Part shown: piece after piece, positions 16,983 to 26,291 of the stretch
Numbering within the stretch: position 1 is the stretch's first letter
How the letters are laid out: every line of letters starts with the position of its first letter
Program-made: the position numbers and the translations under genes
From: Proteobacteria bacterium UBA6503
GTDB lineage: Bacteria > Pseudomonadota > Alphaproteobacteria > UBA1280 > UBA6503
NCBI GenBank assembly: GCA_002436405.1
Contig: DJLZ01000005.1
Span: forward strand, 310,001 to 374,000
DNA: 64,000 nucleotides
Direction of reading: 5' to 3'
Notes under the pieces: generated by a model
Told to the model about the DNA's origin: nothing
Seen by the model: only the letters and a program-made list of their open reading frames with translations
Databases searched by the model: none

Positions 16983-19493
16983 ATGGCAACTACTGTATTG
17001 CAAGGCTCATTTACCGATGAAATGAAGAGCCGCTATTTGACCTACGCCATGAGCACTATTATGGCACGTGCGTTGCCTGATGCTCGTGATGGTCTAAAGC
17101 CTGTGCACCGTCGTCTTCTTTACGTTATGCGTACCCTTAAGCTGGACCCTGAAAAAGGCTACAAAAAATGTGCCCGTGTTGTTGGTGATGTAATTGGTAA
17201 ATACCACCCACACGGTGACCAAGCTGTTTACGACGCTATGGTGCGTCTGTCACAAGATTTTGCCGTGCGCTACCCAATGGTAGACGGCCAAGGTAACTTT
17301 GGTAACATCGATGGCGATAACGCAGCGGCCATGCGTTACACTGAGGCCAAGCTAACCAAAGTTGCTGCATGGATGATGAAAGACCTTGAGTCTGGCACTG
17401 TTGACTTCCGTGCAAACTACGATGAAACAGAATCTGAGCCGATTGTATTTACAGCGGCATTCCCAAACCTTCTATGTAACGGCGCTACTGGTATTGCGGT
17501 TGGTATGTCAACCAGCATCCCACCACACAACGTGGGCGAGGTTTGTAGCGCCATTAAAAAGCTTCTTAAAAACCCAGAAGTAAGCGAAGCTGCCTTGATG
17601 AAAAGCGTGAAGGGCCCAGACCTTCCGACAGGTGGTATCATCGCTGAAACTGAAGAGGCTATCCAACAATGCTACACCACAGGCCGTGGTAGCATCCGTG
17701 TACGTGCCCGTTGGGAAGTTGAAGAACTACCACGTGGCCAGTACCAAATTGTTGTGACTGAAATTCCGTACCAAGTACAAAAAAGCCGCCTGATTGAAAA
17801 AATTGCCGACCTTATCAACGCCAAGAAACTACCTTGGCTAGCGGATATCCGTGATGAGTCAACCGAAGATGTACGTGTTGTGCTTGAGCCTAAGTCACGT
17901 ACTGTTGATGCTGAAGCTTTGATGGAAGCGTTGTTCAAAGCGTCTGAGCTTGAAACACGCCTGAGCGTTATCATGCACGCCATTAACGGTAAGGGCGAGC
18001 CTGAGCTACTAACCCTTAAGCGTATCTGTGAAGAGTTTGTTGACCACCGCCGTAACGTACTCCTGCGCAAAACCAACTGGCGCCTTGGCAAAATTGCCGA
18101 CCGCTTGCACATTTTGGCAGCGTACAAGGTTGTGCACCTGAACATTGACGAAGTTATCGAGATTATTAAAAAGAACGATAAGCCAGCCCCAATCATGATG
18201 GAGCGCTTCGACATTGATGAAGTTCAGGCCGAAGCTATCCTAAACATGCGTCTACGCCGTTTGCGTAAGCTTGACGAAATGGAAATTGTGAAAGAGTTTG
18301 ATGAACTTTCAGCCGAGCAAAAAGAGCTGCAAGCTCTACTTGCTAGCGAAGACAAGCAAACCGAATCATTGATTACCGAAGTTGACGAAATCAAAAAAGA
18401 ATTTGGCGATAAACGCCGTACCGACATTGAAGGCGCACCTTCAGCTGTGGTTATTCCGCTAGAAGCCCAAATCGAGCGTGAGCCTGTAACAGTTCTACTT
18501 TCAAAGCACGGCTGGATTAAGACCATTAAAGGCCATATGGACGATGATGCTGAAGCCAAGTTTAAGGAAGGTGACGAAGAAGCCTTCCGTCTGATGACCC
18601 AATCAACATCTGACATTTGCGTACTTGCAAGTGGCGGTAAGGTTTACACCGTTAATGCCAACAAGCTGCCATCTGGCCGCGGCTTTGGTGAACCTCTACG
18701 CTTGATGGTTGACCTTGGCGACGAAGACGTTGTGAGCATGTTCGAACCTGGTAAAGAGTCTAAGTACCTTGTGGCAACAAAAGGTGGCCAAGGCTTTATT
18801 GCTGAAGGCGAAAACCTAACTTCACAAACCAAGAACGGTAAGTCAGTGCTGAACGTAGGTAAAGGCGATGCTGCTGCCTACTGCCGTGAGATTAAAGCCG
18901 GTGAAGATATGGTTGCCGTATACTCAACCGAGAACAACCGCATGCTTGTATTCGCCCTTGAAGAAGTGCCAACACTAGCCCGTGGTAAAGGCGTGAAGCT
19001 AATGAACGTGAAAGACGGTACACTTGATGATGTATGTGTATTTAGTTCAGCTGCTGGCCTAGGCCTAGCAAGCGGCCGCGAGCGTGTGTTTAAAGATCTT
19101 GAAATCTGGATTGGTAAACGTGCCCAAGTTGGTAAACTACCTCCGCATGGCTACCAAACCAACCTGAAGTTCTTCGCCCCAGAAACTGATGCACCAAAAG
19201 GTGATGCTGAAGAAGACACATCAACTGAAGCTTCAACAGAAGAAAAAGTTGAGTCTAAGTCTGAAGAAAAAGCATCAGAGAAGAAAGCTGAGGCGCCAAA
19301 AGCTGAAGAAAAAACTGAAGCTAAGAAAGAAGACAAACCTAAGGCCGAATCAGACTCTGATAAAGAAGATGATAAAAAACGCCTAGGTGAGTTGGTTTCA
19401 GCCGTAAGCAAATTCGACGATGAAGACGAAGGCAAAGACAAAGGCGACGATGATGACGAGCCAAACCTCTTCAAGTTTATGGATGATGAGTAA
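16983..19493 (+). CDS. parC: DNA topoisomerase IV subunit A
   Basis: Catalytic DNA-cleaving subunit of topoisomerase IV, which decatenates daughter chromosomes. Type IIA signature: YAMSTIMARALPDARDGLKPVHRRLLYVM, KYHPHGDQAVYDAMVRLSQ and AMRYTEAKLT with the active-site Tyr. A beta-pinwheel of about four blades (~500-735) fits ParC rather than the six of GyrA. The last ~100 residues are an unusual low-complexity Lys/Glu/Asp/Ser extension ending NLFKFMDDE. A second paralogue at 26,292 is gyrA. Confidence 0.95.
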   Translation: MATTVLQGSFTDEMKSRYLTYAMSTIMARALPDARDGLKPVHRRLLYVMRTLKLDPEKGYKKCARVVGDVIGKYHPHGDQAVYDAMVRLSQDFAVRYPMVDGQGNFGNIDGDNAAAMRYTEAKLTKVAAWMMKDLESGTVDFRANYDETESEPIVFTAAFPNLLCNGATGIAVGMSTSIPPHNVGEVCSAIKKLLKNPEVSEAALMKSVKGPDLPTGGIIAETEEAIQQCYTTGRGSIRVRARWEVEELPRGQYQIVVTEIPYQVQKSRLIEKIADLINAKKLPWLADIRDESTEDVRVVLEPKSRTVDAEALMEALFKASELETRLSVIMHAINGKGEPELLTLKRICEEFVDHRRNVLLRKTNWRLGKIADRLHILAAYKVVHLNIDEVIEIIKKNDKPAPIMMERFDIDEVQAEAILNMRLRRLRKLDEMEIVKEFDELSAEQKELQALLASEDKQTESLITEVDEIKKEFGDKRRTDIEGAPSAVVIPLEAQIEREPVTVLLSKHGWIKTIKGHMDDDAEAKFKEGDEEAFRLMTQSTSDICVLASGGKVYTVNANKLPSGRGFGEPLRLMVDLGDEDVVSMFEPGKESKYLVATKGGQGFIAEGENLTSQTKNGKSVLNVGKGDAAAYCREIKAGEDMVAVYSTENNRMLVFALEEVPTLARGKGVKLMNVKDGTLDDVCVFSSAAGLGLASGRERVFKDLEIWIGKRAQVGKLPPHGYQTNLKFFAPETDAPKGDAEEDTSTEASTEEKVESKSEEKASEKKAEAPKAEEKTEAKKEDKPKAESDSDKEDDKKRLGELVSAVSKFDDEDEGKDKGDDDDEPNLFKFMDDE

Positions 19494-19911
19494 TAGCCTC
19501 AAAAATACCTTTCACAAAATTTCCTATGACGGGCTTAATGCCCGTCAGCAGGAGAATTACAATTTCCACAAAATAGCCGCAAAACTTGCAGATTATGGGT
19601 TTACCTCAATTAAGCTAAGCGATGATTGGCAGGGGGCAGACTTTATTGCTTGTCATTGTAATGGTCTAGATTCTATTAAAGTTCAGCTTAAAGGCCGAGT
19701 GACGATAGATAAGAAGTACCTTGATAAAGATATTTACATCGGTTTTATCCATGAAGATAAATACTATGTCTTTCCCCATGACGTGATTGTGAGAGAGGTT
19801 CTGGCTACAAGTAATGTTGAAGCAACGAAGTCTTGGCAAGAAAGAGGCGTATATAACTGGCCTCAACCAACAAAGTGGTTACATGACATTATTAAAGAGT
19901 ATGAGCTTTAA
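19486..19911 (+). CDS. Hypothetical protein, possible PD-(D/E)XK-like nuclease fold
   Basis: About 141 residues, overlapping the end of parC by 8 bases; the ATGATG at 19,483-19,488 offers two adjacent starts and no clear ribosome site. The central part, ADYGFTSIKLSDDWQGADFIA...IKVQLKGR, has the spacing of a reduced PD-(D/E)XK core: an Asp before a strand, then Q-x-K. This suggests a small endonuclease-like fold related to restriction-type or intron-type enzymes. The similarity is read by eye and is weak. It meets convergent lipB with a 4-base overlap. More AT-rich codon use than its neighbours hints at acquisition. Confidence 0.5.
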   Translation: MSNSLKNTFHKISYDGLNARQQENYNFHKIAAKLADYGFTSIKLSDDWQGADFIACHCNGLDSIKVQLKGRVTIDKKYLDKDIYIGFIHEDKYYVFPHDVIVREVLATSNVEATKSWQERGVYNWPQPTKWLHDIIKEYEL

Positions 19912-20576
19912 ACGTTACCAAACTGCTCAGTAAATTTCTCGAGCAATACCTTATCAACATCTTCCATAGTGCCTTCAAAGCCGAGCTCACGCATGCTGGT
20001 GACGCCTTTGGTCATGATGCCGCAGGGGATGATGCCTTTAAAGTGTTCAAGGTTTGGGCCAACGTTTAGGGCAATACCGTGGAAAGCCACCCACTTACGA
20101 ACGCGCACACCGATGGCGGCAATCTTTGCTTCGCCTTTTGGGGTTTTGACCCATACGCCAATTTCGTCAGCGGCGTAGGCTTCAATACCAAACTCAGCCA
20201 AGGTGTTAATCAGCCATTTTTGTAGGTCGCAAATGTATTTGCGTAGGTCACGCCCACGGTTGCGTAGATCAAGAATAGGGTACACCACACGCTGGCCAGG
20301 GCCATGGTAAGTATAGCGGCCGCCACGGCCAGCACTTACGACAGGAATATCATTAATCTTAAGGTGTTCATCGTCTGCTGCTGATGAGCCTGCTGTGTAA
20401 ACAGGGTGATGCTCAACCATAAAGACCTTTTCTTTCCCGCCGTCAAATACGGTTTGTACGACGGCTTCTTGCTTCGCCAAAACGTCCATGTATTGTTGGT
20501 CTGTGCCAACATACTCAAGCTCAAACAAATCAGTAAATGTTGGGTCAATTTGTGGGTGGTTAAGGGCGGCTTCCAA
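19908..20576 (-). CDS. lipB: Octanoyl-ACP:protein N-octanoyltransferase
   Basis: Transfers octanoyl groups from ACP to the lipoyl domains of 2-oxoacid dehydrogenases, the first step of lipoate synthesis. Signature GGRYTYHGPGQRVVYP, the active-site Lys region (AKIAAIGVRVRKWVAFHG) and the nucleophile Cys in IIPCGIM are present. The 222 residues start at a TTG (20,576) with AAAGG upstream; no ATG fits the conserved N-terminus. It is divergent from the SCO1 gene, with 48 bases between them. Confidence 0.95.
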   Translation of the reverse strand: MEAALNHPQIDPTFTDLFELEYVGTDQQYMDVLAKQEAVVQTVFDGGKEKVFMVEHHPVYTAGSSAADDEHLKINDIPVVSAGRGGRYTYHGPGQRVVYPILDLRNRGRDLRKYICDLQKWLINTLAEFGIEAYAADEIGVWVKTPKGEAKIAAIGVRVRKWVAFHGIALNVGPNLEHFKGIIPCGIMTKGVTSMRELGFEGTMEDVDKVLLEKFTEQFGNV

Positions 20577-20624
20577 TGGTATAACCTTTGTCTAATAACA
20601 ATTTAAAATCTATGAGGTCTAGAA

Positions 20625-21260
20625 ATGACTGAGAATACGAGTTTTTTCAAGCAAAATAAGCTAGTTATCCTAACCCTAATCATCGTATTGATGATTGGCG
20701 GCTTTGTGTACTTTATTGATAACTCAGAACAAGTTTTTGTTAAGCAGTCAGCCTCAGGCCAACCTTACAGCGGCAAAGCTGCTATCGGTGGTGAATTTAC
20801 AATGACCGACCAAGACGGCAATACCTTTACCGAGGCTGACCTTAAAGGTTCACCAACTATGATGTTCTTTGGCTTTACCCACTGCCCAGACATTTGCCCA
20901 ACCAGTCTTACAACCATTACCCACGTAATGGAAGACCTGCCTAAGGATATTAGCGATAACCTTAAAGTGGTGTTTGTAACGGTTGACCCAGCGCGCGATA
21001 CACCTGCTGTAATGAAGGAATACCTCGCTAACTTTGACGAAGACTACATTGGCCTTTCAGGCACTGATGAACAATTGAAAGACATGGCCAAGAAGTACCT
21101 TGTGTACTACGCGAAAAATGCCGAGTCTGACCCTAAGTACTACCTGATGGACCACTCAGCGTACGTATACTTGTTTGATGATAATGCCGAATACCTGACG
21201 CATTTCTCGCACAAGATGCAGCCCGATGCCATTAGTGCGAAGGTGCAACAGGCGCTTTAA
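20625..21260 (+). CDS. SCO1/SenC family copper chaperone
   Basis: Membrane-anchored thioredoxin-fold protein of the SCO family, which delivers copper to the CuA centre of cytochrome c oxidase. It has an N-terminal transmembrane helix (~13-30, LVILTLIIVLMIGGFVYFI). The copper-binding CPDICPTSL motif lies in the FFGFTHCPDICP context, and the conserved His is in LMDHSAYVYLFD. 211 residues, normal size. It acts on the periplasmic side. Confidence 0.93.
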   Translation: MTENTSFFKQNKLVILTLIIVLMIGGFVYFIDNSEQVFVKQSASGQPYSGKAAIGGEFTMTDQDGNTFTEADLKGSPTMMFFGFTHCPDICPTSLTTITHVMEDLPKDISDNLKVVFVTVDPARDTPAVMKEYLANFDEDYIGLSGTDEQLKDMAKKYLVYYAKNAESDPKYYLMDHSAYVYLFDDNAEYLTHFSHKMQPDAISAKVQQAL

Positions 21261-21286
21261 TTAAGTTTAAGTTTTACGCAATTAAT

Positions 21287-21326
21287 ACCCGCCAAAGCCC
21301 TTTATTTTCTGGCGCTTTTGGCGGGT
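21287..21326 (+). terminator. Likely terminator between the SCO1 gene and maeB
   Basis: ACCCGCCAAA (21287-21296) pairs with TTTGGCGGGT near 21,317-21,326, with a GCC/GGC extension and an AT-rich loop. The T-run after it is weak, so efficiency is uncertain. Confidence 0.55.
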
Positions 21327-21390
21327 TTGCTGTATGGTGTAAGCCATATTCTGATGATAAAAATAATAAAGATTTCAATAGGGTAGGGGC

Positions 21391-23706
21391 ATGACACGCG
21401 GATCTATCAAAGACACCACAAAAACAAACGGTAAAAATGGCAAAAACGGTGCCAACGGCAGCGCAATGCTTTACCACTCATTGCCGAAGCCCGGTAAGCT
21501 TGAAGTTGTTGCGACTAAGCCGCTTTCAACCCAAGAAGATTTGTCACTTGCGTACACCCCAGGCGTAGCTGAAGTTTGCTTGAAGATTAAAGAAGACGCT
21601 GCCCACGCTGACACCCTCACAACACGTTCAAACCTTGTAGCCGTTGTAACGAACGGTACTGCTGTTTTGGGCTTGGGTAACATTGGCCCGCTTGCCTCAA
21701 AACCAGTGATGGAAGGTAAGGCTGTTCTATTTAAGAAATTTGCAGGTATTGATGTTTTCGATATCGAGATTGAAGAAAAAGACCCACAAAAACTTATCGA
21801 GACTGTGGCCCGCCTCGAACCTACATTTGGCGGTATTAACCTAGAAGACATTAAAGCCCCTGAGTGTTTTGTGGTAGAAAAAGCCCTTGAAGAGCGCATG
21901 GGTATTCCCGTATTCCATGATGACCAACACGGTACAGCTATTATTCTAACAGCGGCATTCCTGAACTCGCTTCGTTTGACCAAGAAGAAACCAGGCGACG
22001 TTAAGATTGTTTGTACAGGTGCTGGCGCTGCTGGTATTGCCTGCATGAAAATGCTGCTGACCGCTGGCGTTAAGAAAAAGAACATCTTCATGGTCGACAT
22101 TGACGGCGTGGTTTACAAAGGCCGCGAACAGATGAACGAATACCTTGAAGAGTTTGCACAAGATACTAAGTACCGCACCCTAGGTGACGCGATTGAAAAG
22201 GCCGACGTATTTATTGGTCTTTCGGCTGGTGGTATTCTGAAAAAGGAAATGGTTAAGAAAATGGCTAAGAATCCTGTGATTCTGGCTATGGCAAACCCAA
22301 CACCTGAAATTACCCCTGAAGAAGTTGCTGAAGTTCGTAACGACGTGATTATGGGAACTGGCCGCTCAGACTACCCAAACCAAGTAAACAACGTGCTTTG
22401 TTTCCCGTTTGTGTTCCGTGGTGCACTTGATGTAGGTGCCCGTAACATTAACATGGAAATGAAAATGGCTGCGGCCGAAGCGATTGCTGAGCTTGCTCGT
22501 AAAGCGGCTGACGCTACGCTTGATACAGCCTACAAAAACCACACACTTGTTTTTGGCCCAGAATACATTATTCCAAAGCCATTTGACCCACGCTTGATTT
22601 CAGTGGTAGCGCCAGCTGTTGCTAAGGCTGCAATGGACACTGGCGTTGCCCGCCGCCCGATTGCTGACCTTGACCAGTACGCACGCAACCTGAAGATGAC
22701 GGTTGATCAAAGCTTCTCGTTGATGCAGCAAATTATGCGCGCAGCCCAGCAAGACCCTAAAAAGGTTGTGTTCCCTGATGGTGAAGACCACCGCGTTATC
22801 CGTGCAGCGCAAGTGATGGCTGCTGACCGTGTGTGCCACCCAATGCTGATTGGTAACCGTGACAAGATTATGGACGTTATTAAAACCCGTGGTCTTGATA
22901 TGGAAGAGGGGAAAGACTTTACACTGGTTGACCCTAAAAAATACCCAGCCATTGAAGATTACATCCAAGTTTACTACGACATGCGTAAGCGTGATGGTAT
23001 CTCAACCGCTGAGGCTGAAATTATTATGCGCTACCGTTGGGCAGCCCTAGCTGCCATGATGGTACGCCAAGGCGATGCCGATGCTATGGTTGGTGGTTTT
23101 ACTGGTAAGTTTGTGAAGTTTCTTTCTCAGGCTGAGCAGATTATCGGTCGTCGTGATGATGTGTGCAGCGTATACGCTTTGCAGGCATTGCTTAAGAAAG
23201 GTCAAATCTTCTTTATTGGTGATACCAACGTAAACGTTGATCCAACGGCCGAGCAAATCTCTGAGCTTGCTGTACTTTCAGCTGAAGCTGTTGAGCGTTT
23301 TGGTATTGACCCTAAAGTGGCACTGCTGAGCCATTCGCACTTTGGGAGCCAGCAATCACCATCATCACTGAAGATGAAAAAGGCTTTGGCCTTGGTGAAA
23401 GACCGTGCGCCTGAACTACTTGTTGAAGGTGAAATGCAAGCTGATGCCGCGGTTGACCCTGAGGTGATGGAACGTACATTCCCAGACTCTGACCTTAAAG
23501 AGCCAGCGAACATTTTGATTATGCCCAACTTAGATGCGGCAAGCATTTCGTTTAACCTGCTAAAGTCAACGTCTGAGCGTATTGAACAGCTTGGTCCAAT
23601 TTTGTTGGGCATGAAAAAGCCTGTTCACATCGTAGCAGCACATGCAAGCGTTCGACAAATTGTGAACCTAAGTGCATTGGCTGTGGTTGAGGCCCAAAAT
23701 ATTTAA
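21391..23706 (+). CDS. maeB: NADP-dependent malic enzyme (malic-phosphotransacetylase fusion)
   Basis: Oxidatively decarboxylates malate to pyruvate with NADP. The 771 residues have the two-domain MaeB layout. The malic domain spans ~30-430 (SLAYTPGVAEVC, VTNGTAVLGLGNIGPLASKPVMEGK, DDQHGTAI, the Rossmann motif GAGAAGIA, MGTGRSDYPNQVNN). An inactive phosphotransacetylase-like regulatory domain follows (~435-771, PDGEDHRVIRAAQ, MPNLDAASI). In relatives this domain binds acetyl-CoA allosterically. The N-terminus has an Asn/Gly/Lys-rich repeat (NGKNGKNGANG). Confidence 0.96.
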   Translation: MTRGSIKDTTKTNGKNGKNGANGSAMLYHSLPKPGKLEVVATKPLSTQEDLSLAYTPGVAEVCLKIKEDAAHADTLTTRSNLVAVVTNGTAVLGLGNIGPLASKPVMEGKAVLFKKFAGIDVFDIEIEEKDPQKLIETVARLEPTFGGINLEDIKAPECFVVEKALEERMGIPVFHDDQHGTAIILTAAFLNSLRLTKKKPGDVKIVCTGAGAAGIACMKMLLTAGVKKKNIFMVDIDGVVYKGREQMNEYLEEFAQDTKYRTLGDAIEKADVFIGLSAGGILKKEMVKKMAKNPVILAMANPTPEITPEEVAEVRNDVIMGTGRSDYPNQVNNVLCFPFVFRGALDVGARNINMEMKMAAAEAIAELARKAADATLDTAYKNHTLVFGPEYIIPKPFDPRLISVVAPAVAKAAMDTGVARRPIADLDQYARNLKMTVDQSFSLMQQIMRAAQQDPKKVVFPDGEDHRVIRAAQVMAADRVCHPMLIGNRDKIMDVIKTRGLDMEEGKDFTLVDPKKYPAIEDYIQVYYDMRKRDGISTAEAEIIMRYRWAALAAMMVRQGDADAMVGGFTGKFVKFLSQAEQIIGRRDDVCSVYALQALLKKGQIFFIGDTNVNVDPTAEQISELAVLSAEAVERFGIDPKVALLSHSHFGSQQSPSSLKMKKALALVKDRAPELLVEGEMQADAAVDPEVMERTFPDSDLKEPANILIMPNLDAASISFNLLKSTSERIEQLGPILLGMKKPVHIVAAHASVRQIVNLSALAVVEAQNI

Positions 23707-23799
23707 GGCATATTTAAGCCGTATTTAATGTAACTTTTAAAGTTACCTAGCAGAACAAAGCAAACAGAACAAAAGGCAGTAAAGGAAAGGAGAGGGCAC

Positions 23800-25176
23800 A
23801 TGGCTGAAGAAGCACAAGTCGTCGACAGGCAACCCCTTCCGCTTGGTCAGAACCTGACCGAGCCGATTTATAATGCCATTTTGAAAGCGATCGACGAAGA
23901 CGCCGACCGCCTTGATCTGCTTTTGAGCCTGCTTCACCCGTCAGATATTGCTGACCTTCTTGAGCGTTTGCCTAACCAGCACCGTGGTGTTGTGTTGCAC
24001 AAAGTACCTGAAGACCTTTTGGGTGGCGTGCTAAGTAACGTTGAATCTGCCGTTCAGGAGCGCCTCCTTGAAGAGATGAGCGCGGAAGAAGTAAACGCCG
24101 CCGTTGCAAAGCTACCGTCAGATGACGTAGCTGACTTGCTTCAAAACATGAGCGACGAGCAGGCGATTGCGACCCTGCGCCTTATCCCTGAAATTCAACA
24201 AGCGCTATTAAACTACGAAGAAGACACCGCTGGTGGCTTGATGCAGCTTGAAACTTTGGCTGTACCACAAACATGGACTGTTGGCCGCTTGATGGACTAC
24301 CTGCGTGATAGCTCACAAAAGTTGCCAAACAACATCGCAACCATCTACATCACTGACCCAACCCGTAAACTATTGGGTACGCTTTCGCTAAACCGTTTGG
24401 TGCAAATTAGCGACGATAAGCGCTTGTCAGATGTGATGCGTACTGATCCATTTACTGTACTTCCAGAAGAGCCACAAAAAGACGTGGCCCAAATGTTTGA
24501 GAAGTACGACCTTATTGCCCTTGCCGTGGTTGATAAAAACAACCGCCTGCTAGGTCAGATTACTATTGATGACGTGATGGACGTTATTCTTGAAGAGCAC
24601 CACTACGAAATGATGCACCAAGCGGGTGTGAGTGACGAAGAAGATTTGTTCGGTAGCACAATGCACACCACGCAAAAGCGTTTGCCTTGGCTGGTGATTA
24701 ACCTATTCACCGCTATTTTGGCTTCGGTTGTTATTAGTATGTTTGAAGGCACTATCCAAGAGCTTGTGGCCTTGGCCGTATTGATGCCTATTGTTGCAAG
24801 TATGGGCGGTAACGCTGGTACGCAAACCCTAACGGTGACAATCCGTGGTTTGGCACAGAAAAAGATTACCTCTAAAAACGCCTACGCCCTTTTGAAGAAG
24901 GAGTTCTTAGTAGGCTCGTTCAACGGCCTAGTGTTGGGTACGTTGCTTGCGGGTGGTACAGCCATTGTTTACGGGAACCAAAACTTGGGCTTGGTTATTT
25001 TTGCCGCGACCATCGCGAACCACATTTTTGCAGCGATTGCAGGTAACCTTATTCCGCTTATCCTTGAGCGCCGCGGGATTGACCCTGCTATTGCCTCGGG
25101 GATCCTTATCACCACCGTAACTGACGTTATGGGCTTCTTTACATTCCTAGGCCTTGCCGCATGGGTTCTGCTGTAA
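23800..25176 (+). CDS. mgtE: Magnesium transporter MgtE
   Basis: Mg2+ channel/transporter gated by intracellular Mg2+. Of 458 residues, ~30-135 form the MgtE N domain (LLHPSDIADLLERLP), ~140-265 two CBS domains (DEPF-type sequence TDPFTVLPEEPQKDVAQMF), and ~290-458 the five-helix pore domain. The pore holds PIVASMGGNAGTQTLTVTIRGLA, the conserved MgtE signature. Its end overlaps the next gene by 16 bases. Confidence 0.96.
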   Translation: MAEEAQVVDRQPLPLGQNLTEPIYNAILKAIDEDADRLDLLLSLLHPSDIADLLERLPNQHRGVVLHKVPEDLLGGVLSNVESAVQERLLEEMSAEEVNAAVAKLPSDDVADLLQNMSDEQAIATLRLIPEIQQALLNYEEDTAGGLMQLETLAVPQTWTVGRLMDYLRDSSQKLPNNIATIYITDPTRKLLGTLSLNRLVQISDDKRLSDVMRTDPFTVLPEEPQKDVAQMFEKYDLIALAVVDKNNRLLGQITIDDVMDVILEEHHYEMMHQAGVSDEEDLFGSTMHTTQKRLPWLVINLFTAILASVVISMFEGTIQELVALAVLMPIVASMGGNAGTQTLTVTIRGLAQKKITSKNAYALLKKEFLVGSFNGLVLGTLLAGGTAIVYGNQNLGLVIFAATIANHIFAAIAGNLIPLILERRGIDPAIASGILITTVTDVMGFFTFLGLAAWVLL

Positions 25177-26174
25177 CCGTTATTGGGGCAGGGGTTGCTG
25201 GCCTAAGTTGCGCATGGCAGCTTGCACGCAAAGGCTATAATGTAAAAGTTATTCATGCCGACCCTATTGGTACTGGCGCTAGCGCAAATGCTGCTGGCGC
25301 CCTTAAACCTTTTGATGCGTTACAAACTGGGCGCAAACAAAAGCTACAAATTCAAAGCCTGTGGCAATACCCACAATTTCTGGAAGAGTTAAACGCTGAT
25401 AGCGGCATGAACGTTCAGATGAACCGCTGCGGCCGCTATGCGGTGTACCATAAAGAGCGTGGCTGGCAAAAAACATGCGAAGCTGCTGCCGCAGCTACAG
25501 CCGATTGGCCATACCCACAAGAAACCCTAGCACCTGATGCACTGAACCTACCTGAAGACGCCATTGGTATTCTGCATTGCCATGCAACGGCGATATTCTC
25601 ACCGTCTGAGATTTTGCAAGCGCTCCATAAGGCATGCCTTAGCAAAGGTGTAAAGTTTGACTGTATGAAGCTTGATGAGTTGCCAACAGAAACACCTGTG
25701 GTTGTTGCAGCGGGGGCATGGTCGGCTGAGTTTGGTTCACAACCTGTGCGTCCTATTAAGCGCCAAGCTATTTTGCTTGAATGGCCAGAAGATAAGCCAC
25801 TTGAGCATATTCTTGAAAATGGGCAGGTGTATCTTGTGCCATGGAATAACGGTGAAGCTGTTTACGTTGGGTCAACTTTTGAACCTGAAGCCAAGTTTGA
25901 TGCGGCCCCAACACGTGAGGCTGAACAGCACTTACGCACCCAAGCTGCACGCCTTGTGCCTAACCTTGCCACCGCACCACTGCTAGACCGTTTTTCAGGG
26001 TTGCAAAGTAGGGGGCAAGATGCCGAGACAAATAGCACGCTTCTTTTAGGCGAAGATCCTAAGCATTCTGGGGTGTTTATGGCCACGGGCCATGGCGGTG
26101 TAGGCTTTTGTATGGCACCAATTACTGCACAAGTTATTTGCGACGAAATTGACGCTTTTTTTGCCCGCCAATAA
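25161..26174 (+). CDS. FAD-dependent amino-acid oxidase-like protein
   Basis: 337-residue DAO-family flavoenzyme. It has an N-terminal dinucleotide-binding GAGVAGLSCAWQLARKGYNVKVI, a GASANAAGALKPF segment, PVVVAAGAWSAEF, and C-terminal GVFMATGHGGVGFCMAP where the family binds FAD. Size and motifs fit glycine oxidase (ThiO) or DadA-type enzymes; the substrate is not determinable here. It starts inside the end of mgtE (ATG 25,161), which implies translational coupling though no functional link is obvious. Confidence 0.85.
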   Translation: MGSAVTVIGAGVAGLSCAWQLARKGYNVKVIHADPIGTGASANAAGALKPFDALQTGRKQKLQIQSLWQYPQFLEELNADSGMNVQMNRCGRYAVYHKERGWQKTCEAAAAATADWPYPQETLAPDALNLPEDAIGILHCHATAIFSPSEILQALHKACLSKGVKFDCMKLDELPTETPVVVAAGAWSAEFGSQPVRPIKRQAILLEWPEDKPLEHILENGQVYLVPWNNGEAVYVGSTFEPEAKFDAAPTREAEQHLRTQAARLVPNLATAPLLDRFSGLQSRGQDAETNSTLLLGEDPKHSGVFMATGHGGVGFCMAPITAQVICDEIDAFFARQ

Positions 26175-26291
26175 AGCGCTTATAAAATGCCTTTTAAACA
26201 GGCAATTTGCCCGCATTTTCTTTTAATTTTCATACTATATGTGGTATATTTGCCCTCCATTAAAAGAATAAATTAGATAGGGCGAAAATTA

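Noticed and set aside
17672..18214. Long antisense open frame inside parC
   Set aside because: Shadow of a conserved gene; Ser/Arg/Thr-rich translation with no recognisable domain. The one opposite gyrA (26,918-27,586) is the same case.
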